From assembly GCA_904420125.1 (NCBI GenBank), contig CAJFUK010000009.1, positions 1 through 36,745 of the forward strand: DNA of 36,745 nucleotides, read 5' to 3'. The position numbers and the translations under genes are program-made. The notes under the pieces are model-generated. The model worked only from the letters and a program-made list of their open reading frames with translations. It did no database searches and was not told the DNA's origin. This DNA is from Candidatus Falkowella caecavicola (GTDB lineage Bacteria; Bacillota; Clostridia; Oscillospirales; Ruminococcaceae). Shown piece after piece: positions 21,920-30,425 of the stretch (position 1 is the first letter of the stretch; the number at the start of each line of letters is the position of its first letter).

Positions 21920-22447
21920 ATGATGGATAGAACAAAGATATGCCACCCCTTTCCGCCGGTTTTTGATATGTATGCCCGTGTGCTCATTTTAGGTTCCCTG
22001 CCATCTGTTCAATCCCGTCAGCAGGCTTTTTATTACGGAAATCCTCGAAACCGGTTCTGGAAAGTTTTAGCCGGATTGACAGGCGAAGAGATCCCGCAGA
22101 CTGTTTCGGATAAACAAAATTTTTTGTTGCGCCATCGGATTGCGCTGTGGGATGTGATCCGCCAGTGCGAGATCCATGGCTCTTCTGATGCGAGTATCCG
22201 CTATCCGGAAGGCAACGACCTCCGCCCATTGCTGGAACAGACACAGATTCATACCATATTCACGAATGGAGCAACCGCGTACCGGTTATATCAAAAACTC
22301 TGTTTTAAGCAGACAGGGAAAGAGGCGGTTCTTCTCCCCTCTACGAGTCCGGCTAATGCCGCCTTTTCGCTGGAGCAGCTGATTGCGGCCTGGCGTCCAG
22401 TACATGACAGCCTTTTGGATATCTGTACCGCGGATCCTATATATTAG
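21920..22447 (+). CDS. DNA-deoxyinosine (hypoxanthine) glycosylase, uracil-DNA-glycosylase superfamily
   Basis: 175 residues. Family markers are VLILGSLPSVQSR followed by FYYGNPRNRFWKVL (38-50), IALWDVIRQCEIHGSSDASI, TIFTNGATAYRLY and the late LLPSTSPANAAFSLEQL. Members remove deaminated purine or pyrimidine bases from DNA. The ATG at 21920 overlaps the spacer after the amidohydrolase stop (TAGGATG), so translation is probably coupled; an ATG one codon later is equally possible. Confidence 0.82.
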   Translation: MMDRTKICHPFPPVFDMYARVLILGSLPSVQSRQQAFYYGNPRNRFWKVLAGLTGEEIPQTVSDKQNFLLRHRIALWDVIRQCEIHGSSDASIRYPEGNDLRPLLEQTQIHTIFTNGATAYRLYQKLCFKQTGKEAVLLPSTSPANAAFSLEQLIAAWRPVHDSLLDICTADPIY

Positions 22448-22491
22448 CGGCATACACAATCTATCTATATATAATAGAAAAAACTTCTACA

Positions 22492-22524
22492 AACAGATGA
22501 TTCTTTGGAATGATCTGTTTTTTT
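22492..22524 (+). terminator. intrinsic terminator after the glycosylase gene
   Basis: AACAGAT-G-ATTC pairs with GAAT-G-ATCTGTT over a TTTG loop, with one G-G mismatch, followed by a T-tract. Confidence 0.85.
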
Positions 22525-22642
22525 ATGTCATGCAGGCTACCAGTGATTCGGAGCAAATATTTTTATATTTATTTCAAAAAAGGAAATAAAAATCAAATTA
22601 TATGCAAAAAACAGCCAGAGAAATTTTTACAAAATTTCAAAA

Positions 22643-22912
22643 TTAATAGTTAAAATATTTAATTATATGCCGTGCATCTTTGACGGAAATGACCGGGGAT
22701 GTCTGGAAATCTTTTAGATAATAATGACGAAAATTTTTTAGATCGAGAAAAAAGACTTGCTTTCGCAGGAAGATATCACTATAATAACAACCTGATGCCC
22801 ATAATTTTAGACGCATAAACGGAAATTTCTTTCCCAATCGCTTACAGCTGCATGGTATTCCAATGGTTGAAAAGAGACAGCCGGCTTTTTTAAAACCGTG
22901 GACATAATCCAT
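22643..22912 (-). CDS. uncertain small ORF
   Basis: An 89-codon frame rich in Phe, Lys and Tyr, with four cysteines and no signal peptide or membrane span. There is no clear ribosome site before its ATG and no family I recognise. It may be a gene remnant or chance. Confidence 0.2.
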   Translation of the reverse strand: MDYVHGFKKAGCLFSTIGIPCSCKRLGKKFPFMRLKLWASGCYYSDIFLRKQVFFLDLKNFRHYYLKDFQTSPVISVKDARHIIKYFNY

Positions 22913-23151
22913 GACAAGCTTTCATATAGATTGAATGTGCAAACAAGGAATTTTCATAAGGCGATGTTCCTTTGCATAAACGAAATCAGTTTTGTCCAAA
23001 ATATACCTGTATTGATTCATGCACTGCACAGCGGGCAAGGCTGAAATTCTTATAAGTAGGTTCTGGAAATAGGCGGATCCCATCAGGACATGCCTGTTTG
23101 AAAAACGGTTTTCCGTTAGATCTTTCCAGGATTTATTGAAAGGAGTTTAAA

Positions 23152-23171
23152 GCTGTGTTTTCATACACAGC
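23152..23171 (+). promoter_or_regulatory. hairpin between ribosome site and start codon
   Basis: GCTGTG/CACAGC stem with an 8-nt loop lies between AAAGGAG (23139-23145) and the ATG at 23180. If folded it would bring the two to an effective spacing of about 14 nt. Confidence 0.4.
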
Positions 23172-23179
23172 GGATTTGT

Positions 23180-23986
23180 ATGCAAAAGTACATTTTTTCA
23201 AAACGATGCGGCTTATTTACCGTGGTATCCTGCGCGGTGTTATCTCTGGCTTTTACTTCTGCAACTTCCGGTAAGCAGGAAAAAGCAGCGCCGATCCCGG
23301 TATACATGGCGGAAGAGACGAATCTGGTTTCCCTCAAATCCAGGTGGGTGGAAGAAATGGAGAAGGAAACGGACTTTGTACAGAATGTATTGGAGGCAAA
23401 GGCAAGACAGGCTGCTGCGGATGCGGAAGCAGCGGCAAAGGCGATTCGATCTGCAGGTGCTGCAGAAGAGGCCAAGGCAGCGGCCGCCAGAGAAGCCGCA
23501 AAACAGGTTCAGCTGGAAACGAAATTTGAAGCGCCGGTTTCTTCCGGAGACTTTTATATTGAAGAAATTCCGCTTTCCTATGAACTGCAGGAGTATACTT
23601 GGAATATTACGCAGGAGTTGGGTGTTCCCTATGAGTTGTTGCTGGCAATTATGTGGCATGAAAGCCGTTTTACGGTAGATGCGATAGGGTATAACACAAA
23701 CGGAACCCAAGACAGCGGTTTGCTACAGATTAATGATGTCAACCGGGGATGGTTACAGGAAGAGCTGGGAATTGAAGATCTGTTGGATCCTAAACAGAAT
23801 ATCCTGGCCGGTGCTACGATTCTTTCGGAAACAATCTCAAAATATCCGGAAAATCTGGCGCTGATGTCTTACCAATATGGCGAAAGCGGTATGAAAAGCA
23901 AGCAGGCCAAAGGCATTACGACCAGCAAATTCGTAGATACGGTTTTGGCTAAGCGGGACTATTATGTATCGCTCCGGGAGAATTAA
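23180..23986 (+). CDS. exported lytic transglycosylase with Ala-rich helical linker
   Basis: 268 residues. A signal peptide or membrane anchor spans about 10-28. Residues about 70-112 form a very Ala/Glu/Lys-rich helical, possibly coiled-coil, linker (KARQAAADAEAAAKAIRS). The C-terminal SLT domain (about 135-260) has the catalytic Glu161 in LLAIMWHESRF, then DSGLLQIN and MSYQYGESGM. Cleaves peptidoglycan glycan strands. The start is ATG 23180, but a good ribosome site occurs only 34 nt upstream, in front of an out-of-frame GTG (23155), with a hairpin in between. Followed by a strong terminator. Confidence 0.82.
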   Translation: MQKYIFSKRCGLFTVVSCAVLSLAFTSATSGKQEKAAPIPVYMAEETNLVSLKSRWVEEMEKETDFVQNVLEAKARQAAADAEAAAKAIRSAGAAEEAKAAAAREAAKQVQLETKFEAPVSSGDFYIEEIPLSYELQEYTWNITQELGVPYELLLAIMWHESRFTVDAIGYNTNGTQDSGLLQINDVNRGWLQEELGIEDLLDPKQNILAGATILSETISKYPENLALMSYQYGESGMKSKQAKGITTSKFVDTVLAKRDYYVSLREN

Positions 23987-24029
23987 TCAAGGATCACCTG
24001 GCTGCAAGGCAGCAATCCAACAGGCAAAG

Positions 24030-24070
24030 AAAAACCTCTCATCGCATGTTATCTGCGATGAGAGGTTTTT
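24030..24070. terminator. bidirectional terminator
   Basis: 17-bp stem AAAAACCTCTCATCGCA / TGCGATGAGAGGTTTTT with a 7-nt loop. Serves the transglycosylase gene and the convergent M18 gene. Confidence 0.9.
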
Positions 24071-24105
24071 AGTATTTTCCGGGGAAGCGGATACACCACG
24101 CCTTT

Positions 24106-25509
24106 TTATTCTGAATAAAATGCCAGGAATGCGCGGTATGCCATATATACATCCAGTTTGCCAGTCAATTCAAAAGGCGCATGCATGGAGAGAACCGGCA
24201 CACCGACATCAATCACGTCGATATTCAGTGCGGCCAGGTACACTGCTACCGTGCCGCCGCCGCCCTGGTCTACCTTGCCCAGTTCTCCAGTCTGCCAGAC
24301 GATATGCTCGCGGTCCAGCATCCGGCGGACATACCCCATGAATTCGGCAGAAGCATCAGACGTGCCGGATTTTCCGCGTGCTCCTGTATATTTGGTGACG
24401 ACGATTCCTTTGTTCACGAAAGAAGCATTCTTTTTCTCATGCACTTCCGGAAAGGTTGGATCAAACGCGGCATTGACATCCGCGGACAGACACCGGGTAT
24501 TTGACAGCACAGTTCTTGCAGGAACGCCGTAGGGTGCTGCCAAATCAGCAATAAAATATTTAAAATATGCGGAATTCAGACCGGTATTTCCATCACTGCC
24601 GATTTCTTCTTTGTCCGTCAAAACCGTCACCACGGTTGTTCTCGGGCTGATACAGTCCATAGTAGCCTTTAACGCTGTATAAGCACAAACACGGTCATCC
24701 TGCCCATAAGCGCCGATCATTCCCCGGTCAAATCCGATATCCCGCGCTTTCTGTGCCGGTACGGCCTCCAGCTCAGCCGAAAGAAAATCGCTTTCTACAA
24801 TCCCATATTTTTCGTGCAGGATCCGAAGAATATTTAATTTAACCAACTCGCTCTCAGCATCGTCTTTAAAGGGCATGGAACCGACCATAATGTTCAGTTC
24901 TTCTCCCCGGATGCCCTCCTGCAGGGTACGTTTCATCTGATCGCCTGCCAGATGGGGGAGCAGGTCTGTGACACAGAAAACCGGGTCGTTTTCCTCTTCG
25001 CCAATCCGGACCGATACGGTCTCTCCATTTGCTTTTACAATTACTCCATGCAGAGATAGGGGAAGTGCTGCCCATTGATATTTTTTGATCCCACCGTAAT
25101 AGTGCGTTTTACATAAGGCCAGTTCTGCGTCTTCATATAAAGGGTTTGGTTTCAAATCCAGACGTGGAGAGTCAATATGCGCGACGGACAATTTCACCCC
25201 TTTTTCAATGGGTTCCGACCCAATGACAGCCAGAATCACAGCTTTGCCGCGGTTAACGCTATAGACTTTGTCCCCGGCCTGATATTTTTTCCCAGGTTCA
25301 AAGGGAATAAATCCATTTTTTTCTGCCAGTGCCACAGCATACTGCGCAGCTTCGCGTTCAGTTTTTCCTGCATCCAGAAAGGCTTTATACCCTTCGCAGA
25401 AGTCAAACGCTTTGTCAATCTCAGTATCTGACAGACGAAGGCCTGCGTTTTTACTATCGGCTGTCAGTTTTTCTTTTAGCAGTTTTGCTGGAGTTTTGAT
25501 GTTTTCCAT
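24106..25509 (-). CDS. M18-family aminopeptidase
   Basis: 467 residues, the family length. Zinc-ligand and catalytic segments are LSVAHIDSPRLDLKP, TVLTDKEEIGSDGNTG, LSADVNAAFDP and, near the end, VPVLSMHAPFELTGKLD. M18 enzymes are cytosolic dodecameric metallo-aminopeptidases that prefer acidic or neutral N-terminal residues. I chose the ATG at 25509 with GGGAGG 8 nt upstream. 38 bp after the transglycosylase gene in a minus-strand operon. Confidence 0.92.
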   Translation of the reverse strand: MENIKTPAKLLKEKLTADSKNAGLRLSDTEIDKAFDFCEGYKAFLDAGKTEREAAQYAVALAEKNGFIPFEPGKKYQAGDKVYSVNRGKAVILAVIGSEPIEKGVKLSVAHIDSPRLDLKPNPLYEDAELALCKTHYYGGIKKYQWAALPLSLHGVIVKANGETVSVRIGEEENDPVFCVTDLLPHLAGDQMKRTLQEGIRGEELNIMVGSMPFKDDAESELVKLNILRILHEKYGIVESDFLSAELEAVPAQKARDIGFDRGMIGAYGQDDRVCAYTALKATMDCISPRTTVVTVLTDKEEIGSDGNTGLNSAYFKYFIADLAAPYGVPARTVLSNTRCLSADVNAAFDPTFPEVHEKKNASFVNKGIVVTKYTGARGKSGTSDASAEFMGYVRRMLDREHIVWQTGELGKVDQGGGGTVAVYLAALNIDVIDVGVPVLSMHAPFELTGKLDVYMAYRAFLAFYSE

Positions 25510-25547
25510 TATTTTTTCCTCCCTGTTGATCATTCTGTATCATGTGA

Positions 25548-26132
25548 TCATGTACTTTCTGCTTCATAGAGCCGCTGGTACATGATATAAGCGGTTTTTA
25601 TTTTATTAACATAATGCGAAGTCTGGTCGATCGGGATTTTTTCCGGATCCAGAACACCATTCGTAAAATACTCCGGCGTTTCCAGCCAGTTTGTGACGTT
25701 GCCCCAACCGGCATGATATGCCATGGCCACATTTTCTAAAGATCCGAATTCTTCCATGAGAAGGGAAAGAATATAAGTGCCATACTGGATATTATAATCC
25801 GGATCAAAAAGGTCGCTGTACTCCTTTCCATCTTCTTGTGTACCCATCCGGAATTTTGCCCAGTCATAGGTTTCTTCCATGATCTGCATCAATCCCTGCG
25901 CACCAGTGGAAGAAACTGCATCCGGATTAAAATTGCTTTCGGTCCGAATCACCGCATATACCAGGTTGGGGTCTACACCATACGCTTCAGCATATTGCGT
26001 TACAATCTCGCTGTAGCGGCGCGGATAAGCGTTTCGATAAAGCATCCCTAAAAAATGGGTACATATAAAAACACCGGCGGCAAATAATCCGATCGCCAGA
26101 ATATACGGCGTAAAAGAATATTTTTTCTGCAT
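25548..26132 (-). CDS. membrane-anchored lytic transglycosylase (SLT domain)
   Basis: 194 residues: one membrane anchor at about 11-30, then an SLT domain with catalytic Glu65 in LVYAVIRTESNFNP, SSTGAQGLMQIMEET and AYHAGWGNVTNWL. Slt70/MltC-type cleavage of peptidoglycan outside the cell. The start at 26132 has AGGAGG 6 nt upstream; the frame's earlier ATG lies inside that site. It starts 14 bp after coaE, an arrangement often seen in Firmicutes. Confidence 0.9.
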   Translation of the reverse strand: MQKKYSFTPYILAIGLFAAGVFICTHFLGMLYRNAYPRRYSEIVTQYAEAYGVDPNLVYAVIRTESNFNPDAVSSTGAQGLMQIMEETYDWAKFRMGTQEDGKEYSDLFDPDYNIQYGTYILSLLMEEFGSLENVAMAYHAGWGNVTNWLETPEYFTNGVLDPEKIPIDQTSHYVNKIKTAYIMYQRLYEAEST

Positions 26133-26146
26133 GCCATTCCTCCTCT

Positions 26147-26770
26147 TCAAAGTCCGGATCGCGTGGGAAAGAGAATCCGCAGCAGTTTTTGTGTCTGGGT
26201 TTCCAGCTCTGTCCGGTTTCCATTATTATACAGGATATGCTGTGCCCTGTCCCGATATACAGATTCCGGAAGTTGAGAACGGATTCGCTGTTCTGCTTCT
26301 TTTTCTGTCAGGCCATCCCGTTCCATGATTCTTGTTATACGGATTTCCGCGGGGGCAAGAACTGCGACTATGGTGGTGCAGCAGCGGTCAAATCCGCTTT
26401 CAAACAGGGCGGCGGCGTCAATTACGGCAGCCGGACTGCCGGCTTGCTGTGCAGCTTTTGCCTCCGCCTGCATATAAGCAGTGATCCGCGGATGTGTAAT
26501 CGCATTTAATTTTTGCAGGGCAACAGGATCTGAAAAGACGATCTGTCCCAGTTTGCGCCGATGGAGGCTGCCGTCCGGCTGCAGAACGTCCGGGCCAAAT
26601 ACCTCCACAATTTCCCGCAAGCATTCCGTACCGGGTTCTACAACCTGCCGGGCGGTTTGATCCGCATCGATCACATATAATCCCGCAGCTTGAAAAAAAC
26701 GGCTGACGGTGCTTTTACCGGCTCCGGTTTGTCCTGTAAGGCCGATCATCTGAAAATCGATTGGACACAT
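26147..26770 (-). CDS. coaE: dephospho-CoA kinase
   Basis: 207 residues. The P-loop GQTGAGKST (13-21), DADQTARQVV (36-45), the long LGQIVFSDPVALQKLNAITHP and DAAALFESGFD are the CoaE signatures. Performs the last step of coenzyme A synthesis. GGAGG lies 7 nt before the ATG. Second gene of the minus-strand unit, 11 bp after the Sua5 gene. Confidence 0.95.
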   Translation of the reverse strand: MCPIDFQMIGLTGQTGAGKSTVSRFFQAAGLYVIDADQTARQVVEPGTECLREIVEVFGPDVLQPDGSLHRRKLGQIVFSDPVALQKLNAITHPRITAYMQAEAKAAQQAGSPAAVIDAAALFESGFDRCCTTIVAVLAPAEIRITRIMERDGLTEKEAEQRIRSQLPESVYRDRAQHILYNNGNRTELETQTQKLLRILFPTRSGL

Positions 26771-26781
26771 GGGGCAGCCTC

Positions 26782-27798
26782 CTATAAAGTAATCTGGTGA
26801 AATCCCGCTGCACGAAGCAAACGGTTATATACAGCCAGTCCAACGCCCTGTCGGGAAGGACACCGCGCATAAACAATCTTTGCGCCTAACTCGTCCAGTT
26901 TTCGAAGCGAGCCAAACAGCGCCTGAGCCTGGGACAGACTGTCTTCTGCACGTCCGTATGTAACGGAAGGGATGGAAAGTGCCTGTTCTTCTCCTTCATA
27001 AACCAGCGCATAGCAATCTTCCTGCGGATGTGCGTCAACATACCGCACAAAGTCGGCCAGATTGCAGTCCAGAATGTACACTGACGCTTTGGGTGCATAA
27101 TGTTTATATTTCATACCGGGAGACAGGACTTTTTCATCTGGCCGCAGTTGTTCACAGACGGCCCGTGCAATCGTTACTTCCGCCCCTATAGAAGCCAGCT
27201 GTTCGGCGGTTACAGCGCCGGGCCGCAACAGGGTGATCTGTCCTTCCGCGACGCTGACGACAGTAGATTCCAATCCAATGGTGCAGCTCCCTCCGTCCAG
27301 GATGAGCGGGATTTTTCCCTGGAGATCATCATAGACATGCTGCGCGCTGGTTGGGCTGGGACTGCCCGATCGATTGGCTGAGGGTGCCGCCAGCGGAACA
27401 CCGGCTGCATCAATCAGCGCCTGAGCCGCTGGATGAGAAGGAAAACGCACAGCGACTGTATCAAGTCCTGCCGTGACGCTGGAAGGGACAGCCGCGGTTT
27501 TCGGAAGGATCATCGTTAGCGGCCCGCTCCAAAACCGTTCTGCCAGCTGAAAGGCCGTGTCCGGTACCTTGGCTGCCAGAGACTCCAGCATGGACAGGGA
27601 ACTGATATGTACAATCAGGGGGTTGTCCTGTGGCCGTCCTTTGGCAATAAAAATTTTAGACACTGCTGTTTCATCCAGCGCATTGGCGGCCAGTCCATAG
27701 ACCGTTTCAGTCGGCATACCGACCAGCTCACCTCCACGGAGCAGATGGGCGGCTTTTTCAATATTTTCTTTTGTACAGGGTAAAATCCTGGTTTCCAT
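26782..27798 (-). CDS. L-threonylcarbamoyladenylate synthase (Sua5/TsaC type)
   Basis: 338 residues: the YrdC domain (about 10-195, with GGELVGMPTETVYGLAANA, AKGRPQDNPLIVH and PLAAPSANRSGSPSPTS) followed by the Sua5 C-terminal domain (from about 230, SPGMKYKHYAPKA). It makes the threonylcarbamoyl-AMP used for t6A37 in ANN-decoding tRNAs. The start region is unusual: ATGCAGGAG occurs twice in tandem, then ATGAAGATG; I chose the ATG at 27798, 6 nt after GGAG, but starts at 27822, 27813 and 27804 are in frame. A possible attenuator lies just upstream. Confidence 0.92.
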   Translation of the reverse strand: METRILPCTKENIEKAAHLLRGGELVGMPTETVYGLAANALDETAVSKIFIAKGRPQDNPLIVHISSLSMLESLAAKVPDTAFQLAERFWSGPLTMILPKTAAVPSSVTAGLDTVAVRFPSHPAAQALIDAAGVPLAAPSANRSGSPSPTSAQHVYDDLQGKIPLILDGGSCTIGLESTVVSVAEGQITLLRPGAVTAEQLASIGAEVTIARAVCEQLRPDEKVLSPGMKYKHYAPKASVYILDCNLADFVRYVDAHPQEDCYALVYEGEEQALSIPSVTYGRAEDSLSQAQALFGSLRKLDELGAKIVYARCPSRQGVGLAVYNRLLRAAGFHQITL

Positions 27799-27826
27799 CT
27801 TCATCTCCTGCATCTCCTGCATTTTT

Positions 27827-27897
27827 TATATCCGGAAAAACAAACCGGATATACAGCTGCCTCTCTAAAGATATTGCGAGACGTCCGTATATCCGGT
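27827..27897 (-). promoter_or_regulatory. three-segment mutually exclusive hairpin (candidate attenuator) between prfA and the Sua5 gene
   Basis: On the minus strand segment A (ACCGGATATAC, 27897-27887) can pair with segment B (GTATATCCGGT, 27854-27844), and the 32-nt loop has its own TCTC/GAGA hairpin; TTGTTTTT follows, giving a terminator. Segment C (CCGGATATA, 27835-27827) repeats A and can pair with B instead, removing the terminator. C ends just upstream of the tandem ATGCAGGAG starts. Confidence 0.65.
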
Positions 27898-27903
27898 GTT
27901 TGA

Positions 27904-28986
27904 TTATTCAGCGTCCGCAGCCAGTTTAGCTGCCTGATCTGCTGTAATCAATGCGTCAATTACTTCGTCCAGATCACCGTTCAGATTGTTTTCCAAATGG
28001 TAAAGCGTCAAACCGATCCGATGATCGGTCAGCCGTCCCTGCGGATAGTTATAGGTACGGATCCGTTCGGAGCGGTCGCCTGTGCCGACCTGCGCTTTCC
28101 GTTCGGAAGCAATTTTGTCATTTTGCTCCTGCATACTCTTTTCATACAGTTTGGAGCGCAGCACCTTCATTGCCTTATCTTTATTTTTGAACTGGCTCCG
28201 CTCGTCCTGGCACTCGACGACGATACCGGTCGGTATATGCGTGATCCGAATGGCAGATTCCGTTTTATTGACATGCTGCCCACCAGCACCGCCGGCACGG
28301 AACGTATCAATTTGCAGGTCGCCTGAATTAATCTCTACTTCGACATCTTCAACTTCGGGCAGTACGGCAACGGTAACCGTCGAGGTATGAATCCGGCCGG
28401 AGGCCTCTGTTTCCGGCACGCGCTGGACACGGTGGACCCCGCTTTCAAATTTCAGACGGGAATAGGCGCCTTCGCCGGTAATGATAAAACTGACCTCTTT
28501 AAAGCCGCCCAGTTCGGTTTCATTGGCATTGATAATTTCGCTTTTCCAATTTTTGCTTTCTGCATACATGGTATACATGCGGTAGAGGGTATAGGCAAAC
28601 AACGCTGCTTCCTCTCCACCGGCGCCGCCCCGTATTTCTACGATAACGTTTTTGTCATCGTTGGGGTCAGCCGGCAACAGCAGAATTTTGAGTTCCTCTG
28701 CCAGTTTTTCCATTGAGGCATGTGCAGAGTCATACTGCTCCTGTACCATTTCTTTAAAATCTTTATCTAATCCACCCGCATCCAGCAGACTTTTGGCCTC
28801 TTCAAAATCGTTTTTTGTCGAGGCATATTCCCGATATTTCTCAACAATAGGCGTCAGCCGTTTAAATTCCCGCATGGTTTCGCGATAAACGGCCGCGTCG
28901 CTGGTGATATTGGGATCCATCAGCTTTTGATTGATCTCTTCATAACGGTTTTCAGTGGCTTGCAGGGTGTCAAACATATCTGCCAT
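27904..28986 (-). CDS. prfA: peptide chain release factor 1
   Basis: 360 residues, normal length. The codon-recognition tripeptide is PET (191-193) in [16 protein letters not shown], as in RF1, and the peptidyl-hydrolysis motif GGQ is at 235-237 in [17 protein letters not shown]. The C-terminal [21 protein letters not shown] is typical. Releases finished proteins at UAA and UAG. GGAAAG precedes the ATG. 53 bp after the AI-2E transporter gene. Confidence 0.97.
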   Translation of the reverse strand: MADMFDTLQATENRYEEINQKLMDPNITSDAAVYRETMREFKRLTPIVEKYREYASTKNDFEEAKSLLDAGGLDKDFKEMVQEQYDSAHASMEKLAEELKILLLPADPNDDKNVIVEIRGGAGGEEAALFAYTLYRMYTMYAESKNWKSEIINANETELGGFKEVSFIITGEGAYSRLKFESGVHRVQRVPETEASGRIHTSTVTVAVLPEVEDVEVEINSGDLQIDTFRAGGAGGQHVNKTESAIRITHIPTGIVVECQDERSQFKNKDKAMKVLRSKLYEKSMQEQNDKIASERKAQVGTGDRSERIRTYNYPQGRLTDHRIGLTLYHLENNLNGDLDEVIDALITADQAAKLAADAE

Positions 28987-29039
28987 ATACTTTAATCTTT
29001 CCTTTCAAGATAATATGATGATATAAAAACAAACGGGGA

Positions 29040-30197
29040 TCATTTTGGACCCGGCACTGCCGGATCTTCGGGCGAAGTGCGCACCCGCTGACGTTTTTTC
29101 TCCCGGTAAGAAATCAGATCCAGAATAATTGTTCTAAACAGTGCGATGACAGGGATGGCAATAATCATACCAAATACGCCCAGATAAGCACCGCCGACGG
29201 TAATGCCCAGAATGACAAAAATCGGATCTAACTTGAGTGAATTACCAAGCAGCTTGGGCTGCACAATATTGCCGTCCAGCTGCTGCGCGATAATCAAAAA
29301 TATGGCTGTTGCGATCGCTTTGCCGATACCGCCGGTAAAAATCGTAATGATAATCGCAACCACAGAAGCGATGATAGCGCCGAAATAGGGGATCATATTC
29401 ATCAATCCCAGGATAGGCCCCAGCACAATCGCATAGGGTACCTGCATGACAGCAAGGCCGATCGTGGCGACCGTTCCCAAAATCAGCGCATCAATGACCT
29501 GACAATAAATAAAGGTGCAGAAATAGTCGTTGGTTTTTCCAAGATATTTGAGCAGGGTATCCAGCGGCTTTTCTCCAATGATCAGGGCCAGCAGGCGTAT
29601 GGCATTCTTTTTCAGAGAACGGCGGCCAAGCAACAGATAGATGGACGCCACAATCGAGAGAAAAAGATTCATGATGGCAGATGACATCCCCACGATGCCG
29701 TCCAGATACTTCATCAGATCCAGATTTTTAAGCACATCTGCAACAGACAGGTTTTTTAAGATATCCGGGATATCAATTGTGAAGGGAAGGGAACCGCTCT
29801 CATTAATTTCATTGATAAATGCAGTCAACTGATTGATATAGTAGGGTACATGATTGGCAAAATCTGTAAGGCCTGCGGCGATAGCCGGTATAACCATGCT
29901 CAATAAACCCACGACAATCAGAGCACCAATCAGATATACGCTCAGTACAGATAACCCGCGCGCTTTATTGCGAACCAACGCATATTTCGATTTATAATAA
30001 AATCTTTCCAGTCTGGAGGCAGGTAAATATAAAATATAGGCAATCACAAATCCAAGAAAAAATGGGGAGAGAACACCCAGAAAATGTCCGATCGCACCGA
30101 TAATATCTCCTATATGCTGGAAAATATAATAAGTGGCAATGACGGCTACAGCGAACAAAAAGACTTTCAACCAACTCGCAAATTCATGTTTTTTCAT
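29040..30197 (-). CDS. AI-2E-family transporter (YueF/PerM-like membrane protein)
   Basis: 385 residues with about seven to eight membrane spans: an N-terminal pair (about 8-30 and 38-58), one at about 82-108, then a cluster from about 165 to 365. Family motifs include PFFLGFVIAYILYLPASRLERF, the amphipathic VPYYINQLTAFINEI and ILGPILGLMNMIPYFGAIIASV. Members export or take up small molecules or sodium; the name does not prove autoinducer transport. The C-terminus is basic and cytoplasmic. Upstream of prfA in the same direction. Confidence 0.9.
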   Translation of the reverse strand: MKKHEFASWLKVFLFAVAVIATYYIFQHIGDIIGAIGHFLGVLSPFFLGFVIAYILYLPASRLERFYYKSKYALVRNKARGLSVLSVYLIGALIVVGLLSMVIPAIAAGLTDFANHVPYYINQLTAFINEINESGSLPFTIDIPDILKNLSVADVLKNLDLMKYLDGIVGMSSAIMNLFLSIVASIYLLLGRRSLKKNAIRLLALIIGEKPLDTLLKYLGKTNDYFCTFIYCQVIDALILGTVATIGLAVMQVPYAIVLGPILGLMNMIPYFGAIIASVVAIIITIFTGGIGKAIATAIFLIIAQQLDGNIVQPKLLGNSLKLDPIFVILGITVGGAYLGVFGMIIAIPVIALFRTIILDLISYREKKRQRVRTSPEDPAVPGPK

Positions 30198-30370
30198 ACA
30201 TTATCTTACTGGCGGCGTTCAGCGCGCGCCTCCTTTCCTCCATGATACCGGCCGATAAATTACATTCATCATATAGTATACCATTTTTTTCTGGAAAGAG
30301 CAATATTCTGATGGCCTTTTTATAAAAAACCGGGTTTTATATCAGAAACTTGATCCGGCTGCATCAGAAA

Positions 30371-30400
30371 TACAAAGACGGACAGCCGAAGCTGCCCGTC
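30371..30400 (-). terminator. terminator of fba
   Basis: On the minus strand GACGGGCAGC-TTCG-GCTGTCCGTC (one G-U pair) followed by TTTGTA. It lies 26 nt after the fba stop. Confidence 0.85.
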
Positions 30401-30425
30401 AGACGTTAAACCTGTTATTTTCTGC

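Larger units (their letters stand above)
22448..23179. other. 732-bp gap without a confident gene
   Basis: AT-rich first half, then mixed composition. It holds a terminator (22492-22524), one weak 89-codon minus-strand frame (22643-22912), and a short hairpin AACGG-TTTT-CCGTT near 23105. The last 40 bp are the leader of the next gene. No tRNA or known ncRNA seen. Confidence 0.6.
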
